From NCBI RefSeq assembly GCF_001483745.1, contig NZ_LQBL01000003.1, positions 125,425-189,424 on the forward strand: DNA of 64,000 nucleotides. The letters run 5' to 3'. Under the pieces are notes generated by a model, which was not told where the DNA came from, did not search any database, and worked only from the letters and a program-made list of their open reading frames with translations. Position 1 is the first letter of the stretch, and the number at the start of each line of letters is the position of its first letter. A program made the position numbers and the translations under genes. Below, one piece after another: positions 7,529-16,032 of this stretch. The stretch is from Serinicoccus chungangensis (lineage in GTDB: Bacteria; Actinomycetota; Actinomycetes; Actinomycetales; Dermatophilaceae).

Positions 7529-9232
7529 TCACCGCCGGCGCAGGACCACCGACTCCCAGCCCGGCAGCGTCCCGTCGTGCAGCACGCCCGCGGCGCCCTC
7601 CGAGGTGGCGAGCACCACCTCGGACCCGTCCCACCCCTGCAGCAGCTCGGGCGGGACGACGAGGGGCTGCCGGGTGAAGGAGGCGAGGGTCAGCAGACCG
7701 ACGCCGTCGAGCTCTCGCTCGAAGGCCCACAGGTCCGGGTGGTCCATCGCCAGCGGCCGGACCGTCCCCCTGGCCACTACCTCCTCGTCGTGGCGCAGGG
7801 CCACGAGCGCGCGGTGGTGCTCCAGCACCGACCCGGGGACCCCGGTCTGGGCGGCCGCGTTGATCTGCACGTGGTTCGGGTTGATGCCGATCCACGGGTC
7901 CCCGCTGGTGAAGCCCGCGCCCGGCGCGTCCGTCCACTGCACAGGTGTGCGGGCGTTGTCGCGACCCACCGCGCGGATGCCCTCGAGCAGCTCCTCCGCC
8001 GGTCGGCCCGCCGCCTCCTGCTCGGCGACGTGGTTGAGCGCCTCGATGTCGCGCAGCTCGGACAGCGACGAGAAGGGGAGGTTCGTCATACCGAGCTCCT
8101 CCCCCTGGTAGATGAACGGCGTGCCGCGCAGCGTGTGCAGCACCGTCGCCAGGGTCTTGGCCGACCGCTCGCGCCACGCCGGGTCGTCGTCGCCGAAGCG
8201 GCTGACGGCGCGCGGCTGGTCGTGGTTGTCCAAGTAGAGCGAGTTCCAGCCGGTGTCCGCCAGCGCGGTCTGCCAGCCCATGAGGCTGGCCCGTAGCAGC
8301 GGCATGGTGATGGGCAGCCGGTCGAACTTGCCGCCCGGGCCGATCCCCAGGTCGACGTGCTCGAACTGGAACACCATGTCCACCTCCCCCCGGTCGGCGT
8401 CGGTGTAGAGACGCGCCTCCTGCGCGGTGACACCGGGCATCTCGCCCACGGTGAGGAAGGCGCGGGGGTGGTCGGCGAAGACGCGCTCGCGCATCTGCGC
8501 GAGGAACTCGTGGACCCGGGGGCCGTCGGCGACCAGCGCGAAGGCGTCACCGTCCGGCAGGTCCAGCGGCTTGGAGATGAGGTTGATGACGTCCATGCGG
8601 AAGCCGTCGACGCCACGCTCGAGCCACCAGCGCATCATCGCGTAGACGGCCTCCCTGACCTGCGGGTTCTCCCAGTTGAGGTCGGGCTGCTTGCGGCTGA
8701 AGAGGTGCAGGTAGTACTCCCCGCTCGCCGCGTCCCACTCCCACGCCGGGCCGGAGAAGAAGGAGCGCCAGTCGTTGGGCTCGGCGCCGGGCTCTCCCCC
8801 GGTGTGCCCGGGCCGCGCCGGGCGCCACCAGTACCAGTCCCGCCGGTCCGCCTCCGGGGAGGTCCGGCTGTCCTCGAACCACGGGTGCTCGTCGCTGGTG
8901 TGGTTGACCACGAGGTCCATGACGAGGCGTATGCCGCGCGCGTGCAGCTGCTCGACGAGCTCGTCGAGGTCGGCGAGGGTGCCGAAGGTGGGGTCGATGT
9001 CCTGGTAGTCGCTGATGTCGTAGCCGTTGTCGTCCTGCGGGCTGCGGTAGACCGGGCTGAGCCAGACCACGTCGACCCCGAGGTGCTCGAGGTGGTCCAG
9101 CCGGCCCAGGACGCCCCGCAGGTCACCGATGCCGTCGCCGTCGCTGTCGGCGAAGCTGCGGGGGTAGATCTGGTAGACGACGGCGGAGGACCACCAGTCG
9201 CGCGGGAGGGGCTCGTCGAGCGGCAGCGGCAT
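7529..9232 (-). CDS. Glycoside hydrolase family 13 alpha-glucosidase (oligo-1,6-glucosidase type)
   Basis: A 567-residue cytosolic enzyme without signal peptide. The GH13 conserved regions are clear: DLVVNHTSDEHPWF (region I), GFRMDVINLISK with the nucleophile Asp (region II), FLTVGEMPG with the acid/base Glu (region III) and YLDNHDQPR (region IV). The DVIN sequence after the nucleophile is found in alpha-glucosidases and oligo-1,6-glucosidases. The start is taken at ATG 9232, because TAGAGT ends 7 bases upstream (leaderless), rather than at the in-frame GTG 9241. The start codon lies in a copy of the GGTATGCCG nonamer. No sugar transporter is adjacent. Confidence 0.9.
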   Translation of the reverse strand: MPLPLDEPLPRDWWSSAVVYQIYPRSFADSDGDGIGDLRGVLGRLDHLEHLGVDVVWLSPVYRSPQDDNGYDISDYQDIDPTFGTLADLDELVEQLHARGIRLVMDLVVNHTSDEHPWFEDSRTSPEADRRDWYWWRPARPGHTGGEPGAEPNDWRSFFSGPAWEWDAASGEYYLHLFSRKQPDLNWENPQVREAVYAMMRWWLERGVDGFRMDVINLISKPLDLPDGDAFALVADGPRVHEFLAQMRERVFADHPRAFLTVGEMPGVTAQEARLYTDADRGEVDMVFQFEHVDLGIGPGGKFDRLPITMPLLRASLMGWQTALADTGWNSLYLDNHDQPRAVSRFGDDDPAWRERSAKTLATVLHTLRGTPFIYQGEELGMTNLPFSSLSELRDIEALNHVAEQEAAGRPAEELLEGIRAVGRDNARTPVQWTDAPGAGFTSGDPWIGINPNHVQINAAAQTGVPGSVLEHHRALVALRHDEEVVARGTVRPLAMDHPDLWAFERELDGVGLLTLASFTRQPLVVPPELLQGWDGSEVVLATSEGAAGVLHDGTLPGWESVVLRRR

Positions 9233-9256
9233 ACCGCCCACTCTAGGGTGGGCGCC

Positions 9257-9784
9257 TCAGTCCTGGTCGAGCTGGGCGAGGACCATCCGCGCGATGCGCT
9301 CGGGCGGGTTCGCGACGTCGTAGACCGCCCCCCGCTCGTCGGCCCCGAGCGGTTCCAGGGTGTCCAGCTGCGACTCGAGCAGGGAGGGCGGCATGAAGTG
9401 GTCGCGGGCGCTCATGCGGTCCAGCAGCAGCCCCTTGTCGCCGGAGAGGTGGACGAACCAGGTGCCCGCTCCCCCCTCCGTGAGGACCTCGCGGTAGGAC
9501 CGCCGCAGGGCCGAGCACGTGAGCAGCGTGGGGGTGCCGGCGGCGTCCCGCTCGGCCGTCCACGCGGCGAGGGCCTTGAGCCACGGCCACCGGTCCTCGT
9601 CCATGAGCGGCCGGCCGCTGGTCATCTTGTCGACGTTGGCCTGGGGGTGGAAGTCGTCGCCCTCGGCGAACTCCCAGCCCAGCCGCTCGTGCAGGGCCTC
9701 GCCGATCGTGGACTTGCCGGTGCCCGACACGCCCATGATGACGAGGTGCAGGGGCAGCCCGGCGGGGTCGGGCGTGGGCGTCAT
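9257..9784 (-). CDS. gntK: Gluconokinase
   Basis: A 175-residue P-loop kinase with the Walker A motif GVSGTGKST at residues 18-26 and the GntK signatures EGDDFHPQANVDKM and TCSALRRSYRE. It phosphorylates gluconate to 6-phosphogluconate, feeding the pentose phosphate pathway. Its ATG overlaps the stop of the upstream permease gene by 4 bases (ATGA), so the two are translationally coupled. Length is normal for the family. Confidence 0.95.
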   Translation of the reverse strand: MTPTPDPAGLPLHLVIMGVSGTGKSTIGEALHERLGWEFAEGDDFHPQANVDKMTSGRPLMDEDRWPWLKALAAWTAERDAAGTPTLLTCSALRRSYREVLTEGGAGTWFVHLSGDKGLLLDRMSARDHFMPPSLLESQLDTLEPLGADERGAVYDVANPPERIARMVLAQLDQD

Positions 9785-11220
9785 GGCACGACCACCCACA
9801 GCCCGGCGGCGAGGACGAAGATGGCGAGGCCGAGCGTGGTCTCCATGACCGTCCAGGTCTTCAGGGTCGTCTTGACGTCCATCCCGAAGAACCGGCTGAC
9901 CAGCCAGAAGCCGGAGTCGTTGACGTGGGAGAGCACCGTTGCCCCGGCGGCGATCGCGAGGACCAGGCAGGCGATCTTGAGGTCGGACAGGCCCTCGGCG
10001 GTGACGGCCGCCGAGATGAGCCCGGCCGTGGTCGTCAGCGCGACCGTGGCCGAGCCCTGCGCGACCCGCAGCAGGGTGGCGATGAGGAACGCCGAGACGA
10101 TGAGGGGCAGGCCCAGGTCGGCCATGCTCTCGGACAGCGCGCCGCCGATGCCGGAGTAGCGCAGCACCCCGCCGAACATGCCGCCGGCGCCGGTGATGAG
10201 GATGATGGCGCAGATGGGGCCGAGCGCGTCGTTGAGCAGGGTCTCGACCGTCGCGAGCGACCGGCCCCGGGTGCCGAGGACGTAGGTCGTCACGAGCAGC
10301 GTGATGAGCAGCGCCACCGGCGTCTGGCCGATGAAGACCAGGGCGTCGAGGAACACGCTGTCGCCCAGCACCTCCGCCGAGCGCAGCGTCGCGATCCCGG
10401 TGTTGAGCGCGATGAGGACGAAGGGCAGGAGCAGGAGCCCGAGCACCAGCCCGAAGGAGGGCGGGGTCACCTCCTCCTCGCCCCGGGCGATGCGCTCGGC
10501 ACGCGCGTCGTCGTCGCCGTCGTCGAGGTCCGACGGCTCGCCCGAGACGGTGCCGCGGAGCATGGAGTCGTTGATCGGGACCATGATCTTGCCGGCGTAG
10601 GCGGTGGTGAAGAGGTAGACGCCGAGGTACCACGCGACGAAGGCGACGGGGATGCCGATGAGCATGCTGAGGCCGATGGAGCCGCCGAGCTCGGTGGCGG
10701 CGGTCACCGGGCCGGGGTGCGGCGGCACGATCGCGTGCATCGCGGCGAACGCGCCCGCGGCGGGGATGGCGTAGAGCAGCACGGAACCGCCGAAGCGTCG
10801 GGCCACCGAGAAGATGATGGGCAGGAAGACGACGAGGCCGGCGTCGAAGAAGATCGGTATGCCGAAGAGCAGGGCCGCGACACCGAGCGCGAACGGCGCG
10901 CGCTTCTCGCCGAACCCGCCGATGAGGGTGTCGGCGAGCACCTGGGCCCCGCCGGTCACCTCGAGCAGCCGGCCGATCATGGCCCCGAGCCCGACGAGCA
11001 GGGCCACCGCACCCAGGGTGCTGCCGAAGAAGCTCGTGGCCACCCCCGCCAGCTCGCCGAAGGGGATGCCCGCGGCGAGCCCGGTGAGGAAGCTGACCGT
11101 GATGAGCGCGACGAACGCATGCATCCGCAGCTTGATGATGAGGAAGAGCAGCACCGCGACGGCGACCGCCGCGATGGTCAGGAGCGTGCCCGCTCCGTAG
11201 ACGGGGTCCATCGGTTCCAT
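9781..11220 (-). CDS. gntP: Gluconate:H+ symporter, GntP family permease
   Basis: A polytopic membrane protein of 479 residues with about 12-14 hydrophobic segments. GntP-family hallmarks are the PPHPGP motif in the middle third (IVPPHPGPVTAATE) and the C-terminal SHVNDSGFWLVSRFF. It imports gluconate for the kinase encoded immediately downstream. The start is ATG 11220, with GGAG 9 bases upstream, in preference to longer in-frame starts. An Asp-rich loop near residues 215-235 is unusual but lies between membrane segments. Confidence 0.93.
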   Translation of the reverse strand: MEPMDPVYGAGTLLTIAAVAVAVLLFLIIKLRMHAFVALITVSFLTGLAAGIPFGELAGVATSFFGSTLGAVALLVGLGAMIGRLLEVTGGAQVLADTLIGGFGEKRAPFALGVAALLFGIPIFFDAGLVVFLPIIFSVARRFGGSVLLYAIPAAGAFAAMHAIVPPHPGPVTAATELGGSIGLSMLIGIPVAFVAWYLGVYLFTTAYAGKIMVPINDSMLRGTVSGEPSDLDDGDDDARAERIARGEEEVTPPSFGLVLGLLLLPFVLIALNTGIATLRSAEVLGDSVFLDALVFIGQTPVALLITLLVTTYVLGTRGRSLATVETLLNDALGPICAIILITGAGGMFGGVLRYSGIGGALSESMADLGLPLIVSAFLIATLLRVAQGSATVALTTTAGLISAAVTAEGLSDLKIACLVLAIAAGATVLSHVNDSGFWLVSRFFGMDVKTTLKTWTVMETTLGLAIFVLAAGLWVVVP

Positions 11221-11316
11221 GGGCAGTCTCCAAGGGTCGACATCGGTGGCGTCGGCCCACCGTAGCCGCGCGCCCCGCACGGGGCGAGGAGGAACGCCCC
11301 GCGCGCCGGGCCCCGG

Positions 11317-11955
11317 TCAGACCAGGTCGACCCAGGCCTCCCCGTCCGTGCCGGGCACCGGCTCGGCCGCCCCACCGGTGAGCTCGGCGAGCAGGTCGGG
11401 CACGGCGTCCGCCCGGTCGACCGGCACCTGCAGCCGCAGCGTCACCTGCGAGCCGTAGCGGGTGTCCGCGATGTGCACGCCGCGGGCCCTGAGGTCGTGC
11501 TCCAGGCGCCCTGCCACCTCGTGCCCCACCCGCACGTCCACCTCGCGGACCCGGGCCCGGGTGAGCAGCCGCGCCTCGTCGAGGGCGAGGCGGACGGCGC
11601 CGGAGTAGGCGCGGACCAGCCCGCCGGTGCCGAGCCTGGTGCCGCCGAACCAGCGCGAGACGACGGCGACCACGTCGGTCACCCCCGCGTGCGTGAGCGT
11701 CTCGAGCATCGGCATACCGGCCGTCCCTGCCGGCTCGCCGTCGTCGTTGCTGCGCACCGTCGCGGCGTCCGGGCGGAGGACGAAGGCCGAGCAGTGGTGC
11801 CCGGCGTCCCAGAGGGTGGACCGGGCCTCCTCGACCACGGCGCGGGCCCCGTCCTCGTCCTCGACCCGGCGCAGCCAGCACTCGAAGACCGAGCGCCGCT
11901 CCTCGGTGCGCACCACGACGGGCGCGGCGAGGGTGCGGCAGGTCGTCGGCTCCAC
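11317..11955 (-). CDS. YigZ/IMPACT family protein
   Basis: A 212-residue protein with the UPF0029 N-terminal domain (residues 1-110: RSVFECWLRRV, DDGEPAGTAGMPML, VVSRWFGGTRLGTGGLVRAYS) and the small C-terminal ferredoxin-like DUF1949 domain. The family is linked to translation control in eukaryotes; its bacterial role is unsettled. The start is GTG 11955, with TACCCT ending 6 bases upstream, consistent with a leaderless transcript. It is divergent from the CopC-like gene, and a GGTATGCC copy lies between the two promoters. Confidence 0.9.
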   Translation of the reverse strand: MEPTTCRTLAAPVVVRTEERRSVFECWLRRVEDEDGARAVVEEARSTLWDAGHHCSAFVLRPDAATVRSNDDGEPAGTAGMPMLETLTHAGVTDVVAVVSRWFGGTRLGTGGLVRAYSGAVRLALDEARLLTRARVREVDVRVGHEVAGRLEHDLRARGVHIADTRYGSQVTLRLQVPVDRADAVPDLLAELTGGAAEPVPGTDGEAWVDLV

Positions 11956-12000
11956 CCGGGCAGGGTATGCCGTCCAGGTGCGCCGCCTAGACTTCTCGGC

Positions 12001-12672
12001 ATGTCACCGACGCGCCGCTCCGCCGCCCTGCTCGCGGCCCTGGCCCTGGTCGCCCTTCCGCTGCCGGCCCAGGCCCACGACGAGCTCACCGGCAGCGACC
12101 CGGAGGACGGCGCGACGGTCGAGGCCGGGGACCTCGACGAGCTGACCATGACCTTCAGCGGCGAGATCGCCCAGGTCGGTGCCGCCGTCACGGTGACCGA
12201 CCCGGACGGCGGGTCGGCGCTGGAGGGCGAGCCGGAGGTCGAGGGCACCGAGATGACCCAGGACCTGGTGGACGACCTCGCGGACGGTGACTACGCCGTC
12301 GCGTGGCGGGTGACCAGCGAGGACGGGCACCCCATCTCCGGCGAGTTCGGGTTCAGCGTGACCGGTGGCGAGGACGAGGCGGAGCAGGACACCGCCGAGG
12401 CCCCGGCGCCCACCGAGGAGACGGAGGAGGCGTCCGGGTCGCAGGAGGCGGAGGCCTCCGCCTCGCCGACGGAGACCGAGGAGACCGCCGAGGAGACCAC
12501 CCAGGAGTCGTCGCCGGAGGCGACCTCGCAGGACGGGGAGACCTCGGACGCCTCGACCGCCGACTCCTCCGGCCTGCCCGTCTGGGCGTGGGTCCTCCTG
12601 GCCGCCGGCGGCGTCGGGGTGCTCGCGCTCATGGTCGCCACCTGGCAGCGCGGACGCCGCTCCGCACCCTGA
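12001..12672 (+). CDS. CopC/YcnJ-type copper-binding domain protein, membrane-anchored
   Basis: A 223-residue exported protein with a signal peptide (residues 1-24, cleavage after AQA), so the mature protein begins with His, a copper ligand in CopC proteins. The CopC fold spans about residues 25-120 (HDELTGSDPEDGATV, LTMTFSGEI, VAWRVTSEDGHPISG with the second conserved His). A Glu/Thr/Ser-rich spacer of about 70 residues follows, then a C-terminal membrane helix and basic tail. TAGACT ends 7 bases before the ATG, so the gene is probably leaderless. It probably holds copper outside the membrane; no CopD partner is adjacent. Confidence 0.88.
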   Translation: MSPTRRSAALLAALALVALPLPAQAHDELTGSDPEDGATVEAGDLDELTMTFSGEIAQVGAAVTVTDPDGGSALEGEPEVEGTEMTQDLVDDLADGDYAVAWRVTSEDGHPISGEFGFSVTGGEDEAEQDTAEAPAPTEETEEASGSQEAEASASPTETEETAEETTQESSPEATSQDGETSDASTADSSGLPVWAWVLLAAGGVGVLALMVATWQRGRRSAP

Positions 12673-12804
12673 GCCGATGCGGGTGCCGTGCCCGCACTGA
12701 TGTACCGTAGGGCCCACGGAATACACATCCCCGGGCCGGCTCCGCGACCTGAGCGATCAGCCAGCGATGCCGCCCCGGCAGACTCGACACAAGGGGGTCA
12801 CGCC

Positions 12805-13053
12805 ATGGGGCGCGGCCGGGCCAAGGCAAAGCAGATCAAGGTCGCACGGAAGCTGAAGTACTCGGCTCCGGACACCGACCTCTCGGCACTCGAGCGGGAG
12901 TTGCACTCCTCTCGCGGCGAGTTCGACTACTCCCCGCCGTCGGACGAGACCGACGACGACGAGACCGAGGACGACGACGACCCCTACGCCTCCTACGCGG
13001 AGGACGACGAGGACGACAAGTACGGCTCCTGGGCGGCCGGCGGAGAACGGTGA
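12805..13053 (+). CDS. DUF3073 protein
   Basis: An 82-residue protein beginning MGRGRAKAKQIKVARKLKY, the signature of DUF3073, followed by a strongly acidic tail (Asp/Glu runs at residues 50-75). The family occurs across actinobacteria and is often close to purM/purF, as here. Function is unknown. The ATG at 12805 has AAGGGGG 8 bases upstream. A TACCGT -10-like box near 12711 would give a leader of about 90 bases. Confidence 0.9.
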   Translation: MGRGRAKAKQIKVARKLKYSAPDTDLSALERELHSSRGEFDYSPPSDETDDDETEDDDDPYASYAEDDEDDKYGSWAAGGER

Positions 13054-13077
13054 GCCTCGCCGGTCCGCAGCCGGCCG

Positions 13078-13641
13078 GTGAGGACGGCGGACGACGGGCA
13101 GCCGGTGGGCACCCGTAGCCGCCACGAGGCCCGGTGGACCGACGCCCGGTCCACGGCCAGCGGACGACTCCCGCGCAACCAGTGGTGGGTCCTCCCCCTG
13201 CTGCTCGCCGGGATCGCGCTGGTCATGTTCGTCGCCTGGCGCGTCTACAACGGGGTCGACACCGTGACCTACGAGGTGCGCCGGTGCCAGGAGGTCCTCA
13301 CCGAGGACGCCTCCTGGAGCGAGGTGCAGGCAGCGGCGTGCGACCCCGTCGACGCGGTCGCCCTCCCCTCCGTGGTGCTCATGCGCGGCGAGGAGCCCGT
13401 CGAGCCCGACCGGTCCGAGGGCGCGGTCCTCGCCTGGGACGGCTGGGCGGTCAACTCCCCCGAGCACAGCGTGCAGGTCCGTCTCGAGGACCCGGCGGAG
13501 AGCATCGTCGTCGCCGAGCCCACCAACGAGCGGGTGCGCACCGAGCTCACGCCCGACGCCGCGGACATCCGGTGGGGCGGCTTCATCGGCGGACGCGGTC
13601 CCACCGAGTACTGGGTCCTCATCACCCCCGACACCCCCTGA
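13078..13641 (+). CDS. Membrane-anchored hypothetical protein
   Basis: Up to 187 residues. A basic N-terminal region is followed by one membrane helix (about residues 37-54, WWVLPLLLAGIALVMFVAW), then an extracytoplasmic domain of about 130 residues with two cysteines (RRCQE, AACDP) that could form a disulfide. It begins 24 bases after the DUF3073 stop and is probably co-transcribed. The start is uncertain: GTG 13078 or GTG 13105. I do not recognise the family. Confidence 0.65.
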   Translation: MRTADDGQPVGTRSRHEARWTDARSTASGRLPRNQWWVLPLLLAGIALVMFVAWRVYNGVDTVTYEVRRCQEVLTEDASWSEVQAAACDPVDAVALPSVVLMRGEEPVEPDRSEGAVLAWDGWAVNSPEHSVQVRLEDPAESIVVAEPTNERVRTELTPDAADIRWGGFIGGRGPTEYWVLITPDTP

Positions 13642-13644
13642 TCT

Positions 13645-13731
13645 GCACCGGACGCGCGGTCAGGCAGCACCGGACGCGCGGTCAGGCAGCACCGGACGCG
13701 CGGTCAGGCAGCACCGGACGCGCGGTCAGGG
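13645..13731 (-). repeat. 22-bp tandem repeat array, locus B (4 units)
   Basis: Units start at 13645, 13667, 13689 and 13711. Read on the minus strand they carry CGCGCGTCCGGTGC, the same core as locus A with one change. The array fills the gap between the stop at 13641 and the convergent purM stop at 13736. Confidence 0.9.
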
Positions 13732-13735
13732 AGAC

Positions 13736-14842
13736 TCAGCGCCTGTAGTCCCCGACGACCCGCACCGCGCCGCCGTCGACCCCCTTGGCTCCCTGCACGA
13801 CGTCCGGACCGGTCGCATCCTCCCCCGCCACCTCGACGGTCCCCACCGGCCAGGTCTGTATGCCGTTCTCCTCCAGGAGCGCGACCGCCCGGTCGGCCTC
13901 CGCGGGGGCCACGACGGCGACGAACCCCACCCCCATGTTGAGCGTCTGCTCGAGGTCGGCCAGCGGCACCTGCCCCAGCTCCTGCACCAGCGTGAAGATC
14001 GGCGGCAGCTGCCAGGTCCGCTCCACCGTCGCCAGCATCCCCGGTGGCAGCACCCGGGCCAGGTTGGCCGCCAGCCCGCCACCGGTGACGTGCGACAGGA
14101 CGTGTAGGTCCGGCCCCGCCGCGCGGACCAGCTCGAGCAGCGGCCGGGTGTAGATGCGGGTCGGCTCCAGGCACTCCTCCCCCAGGGTCCGCCCGAGCTC
14201 AGGCACCTCCCGCTCCCAGCCCCACCCCGCGGCCGCGACGACGCGGCGCACGAGGGAGTAGCCGTTGCTGTGCAGGCCCGAGCTGGCCAGCGCCAGCACG
14301 ACGTCGCCCGCGGCGACCCGCTGCGGACCCAGCACCGCGTCGTGCTCGACGACACCCGTCGCGGCCCCGGCGACGTCATACTCGTGGGGGTCGAGCAGAC
14401 CGGGGTGCTCGGCCGTCTCGCCACCCACCAGGGCGACGCCCGCCAGCTCGCAGCCGCGCGCGATGCCCGCGACGATCGCGGCGATCCGCTCGGGCACCAC
14501 ACTGCCGCAGGCGATGTAGTCGGTCATGAACAGCGGCTCGGCCCCGCTCACGACGATGTCGTCGACCACCATGCCGACGAGGTCCTGGCCGATGGTGTCG
14601 TGGACGTCCATCGCCTGGGCGACCGCCACCTTGGTGCCGACCCCGTCGGTCGAGGTCGCCAGGACGGGCCGCCGCATCCCCTGCAGCGCAGACGCGTCGA
14701 ACATCCCCGCGAAACCCCCCAGCCCACCGAGGACCTCCGGACGCTGCGCCCGCCGTACCGACTCCTTCATGAGCTCGACGGCGCGGTCGCCGGCGTGCAC
14801 GTCGACGCCCGCGCTGGCATAGGTGATCGGCTGGTCGCTCAT
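13736..14842 (-). CDS. purM: Phosphoribosylformylglycinamidine cyclo-ligase
   Basis: A 368-residue enzyme of purine synthesis that closes the imidazole ring of aminoimidazole ribotide using ATP. Family motifs: YASAGVDVHAGDRAV at the N-terminus, STDGVGTKVAVA (about residue 65), GGETAEHPG (about residue 140) and HVTGGGLAANLARVLP (about residue 250). The start is ATG 14842, with a GAGGGG sequence upstream; the longer in-frame reading has no family similarity. It is on the same strand as purF, separated by one small gene, a conserved actinobacterial neighbourhood that also includes DUF3073. Confidence 0.96.
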   Translation of the reverse strand: MSDQPITYASAGVDVHAGDRAVELMKESVRRAQRPEVLGGLGGFAGMFDASALQGMRRPVLATSTDGVGTKVAVAQAMDVHDTIGQDLVGMVVDDIVVSGAEPLFMTDYIACGSVVPERIAAIVAGIARGCELAGVALVGGETAEHPGLLDPHEYDVAGAATGVVEHDAVLGPQRVAAGDVVLALASSGLHSNGYSLVRRVVAAAGWGWEREVPELGRTLGEECLEPTRIYTRPLLELVRAAGPDLHVLSHVTGGGLAANLARVLPPGMLATVERTWQLPPIFTLVQELGQVPLADLEQTLNMGVGFVAVVAPAEADRAVALLEENGIQTWPVGTVEVAGEDATGPDVVQGAKGVDGGAVRVVGDYRR

Positions 14843-14947
14843 CGCGGGTCCCCTCGGGGCGTGGCGGTGGGTGGGCACCCCCAGCGTATGCCGAACCGCA
14901 CCCCGTCGACGCCCCGCCCGGTCGGGCACGGCCGGGGACGACCGGGC

Positions 14948-15676
14948 TCAGCCGTGCGCGTGCCGGAAGCCGGCGCGCTCCGCGGTCTCCCCGTCCACGA
15001 AGTACTCGTGCGCCTCGGCGTCGTAGCCCTCCTCGTCCGGGAGGACGAAGGTCATGGTGTCGTGCCAGGCCTTGACCGGGTGGCCCTCCGGCGCGCCCCC
15101 GTCGGCACGGGGTGCCGCCGAGCCCCACCCGTGACCCCCGTCCCGGATCTCCTCCTCCGAGCTGCCACCGTCCGCGTCACCCTCGGTCGAGCCGGACCCG
15201 TCCGCACCACCCTCGGTCGCGCCGGACCCGTCCGCGCCACCCTCTCCGGTGGTCGCCGACCCGGTCGCGGCGAGCATGCTCCGGTCGGTCTCGAGCTCCT
15301 GCGGGCCGTCCTCGTCGGCGGTCCAGTCGCCCGGCTGACGGAACTCTTCACCGGCGTCCACGTCGTGGTCGGCCGGGTCGTGCTCCCGGGCGAACTCCTC
15401 CTGCCTGCGCCGGGTCTCCTCCGCCTCCTCGGCGTCGTGGTCCTCCGTGGCCGACGGCGCGGCGGACGCCTCGGAGTCGTCGGGCTCGGCCGGGGCCTGA
15501 TCCTCGTCTGCCGTCCCCTCCGGCTCCGCGGGGTCGGGGTCCTCGGCCGTGGCCCGCTCGTCGTCCGGCTCGGCCGCGGCCCGGTCCGCGTCGGCCGCAG
15601 CCCGCTCGTCGTCCGGCTCAGTCGGGGCCTGGTCCTCGTCGGTGTCAGGCACGGTCTGGTCGTCGTGCTCGCTCAT
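14948..15676 (-). CDS. Acidic low-complexity protein with sunset-like C-terminal domain
   Basis: A 242-residue protein. Residues 1-190 are almost wholly Asp/Glu/Ala/Pro/Gly/Ser-rich with internal repeats (DEDQAPTEPDD, ADGSGATEGG); the Gly-rich part is encoded by 30-bp DNA repeats near 15180-15240. The last 45 residues (GHPVKAWHDTMTF to ETAERAGF) resemble the short sunset domain found at C-termini of actinobacterial proteins, with the pattern of a small motif ending in AGF. GGAGG lies upstream of ATG 15676. It sits between purM and purF in the same orientation. The role is unknown; the domain match is by eye. Confidence 0.6.
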   Translation of the reverse strand: MSEHDDQTVPDTDEDQAPTEPDDERAAADADRAAAEPDDERATAEDPDPAEPEGTADEDQAPAEPDDSEASAAPSATEDHDAEEAEETRRRQEEFAREHDPADHDVDAGEEFRQPGDWTADEDGPQELETDRSMLAATGSATTGEGGADGSGATEGGADGSGSTEGDADGGSSEEEIRDGGHGWGSAAPRADGGAPEGHPVKAWHDTMTFVLPDEEGYDAEAHEYFVDGETAERAGFRHAHG

Positions 15677-15737
15677 GGCGCCTCCGCATCCCGGGTCACC
15701 GACCCGTCGCCACGGACGCTAGACCTCCTCGCCCCGG

Positions 15738-16032
15738 CCCGCGCGGTGAAGTGCTCCTCCCGCTCCGCGCGGTGAAGTGCTCCTCGCGGTCCCAGACGCA
15801 GCCTGTGCACGCGCATGCAGCCTGTACGTAGGTTCTACCGTGTGCACAGGCTGCACCAGCGTGCACAGGTATCCCTGGGGCTCATGTGGCGTGCACAGGG
15901 TCGAGCCTCGCGACAGAACGGTCAGGGGTGCGCGGGCGACAGGGTCGCCGGTGCCGTCGGTGCGGGCGACAGGAGGACGGTGCGGTCAGGGATGCGCGGG
16001 CGACAGGGTCGCCTGCGCCGTCGGTGCGGGCG
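15738..16032. repeat. Composite repeat region between purF and the acidic-protein gene
   Basis: No gene is supported here. Three repeat types are seen. A 20-base sequence, CGCGCGGTGAAGTGCTCCTC, occurs at 15740 and 15766. A perfect 13-base inverted repeat, GCAGCCTGTGCAC, lies at 15798-15810 and 15842-15854, with two more GTGCACAGG copies at 15861 and 15891. A unit of about 53 bp occurs at 15921 and again at 15985 (64-base period), and the second copy runs into the purF stop codon. Confidence 0.8.
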
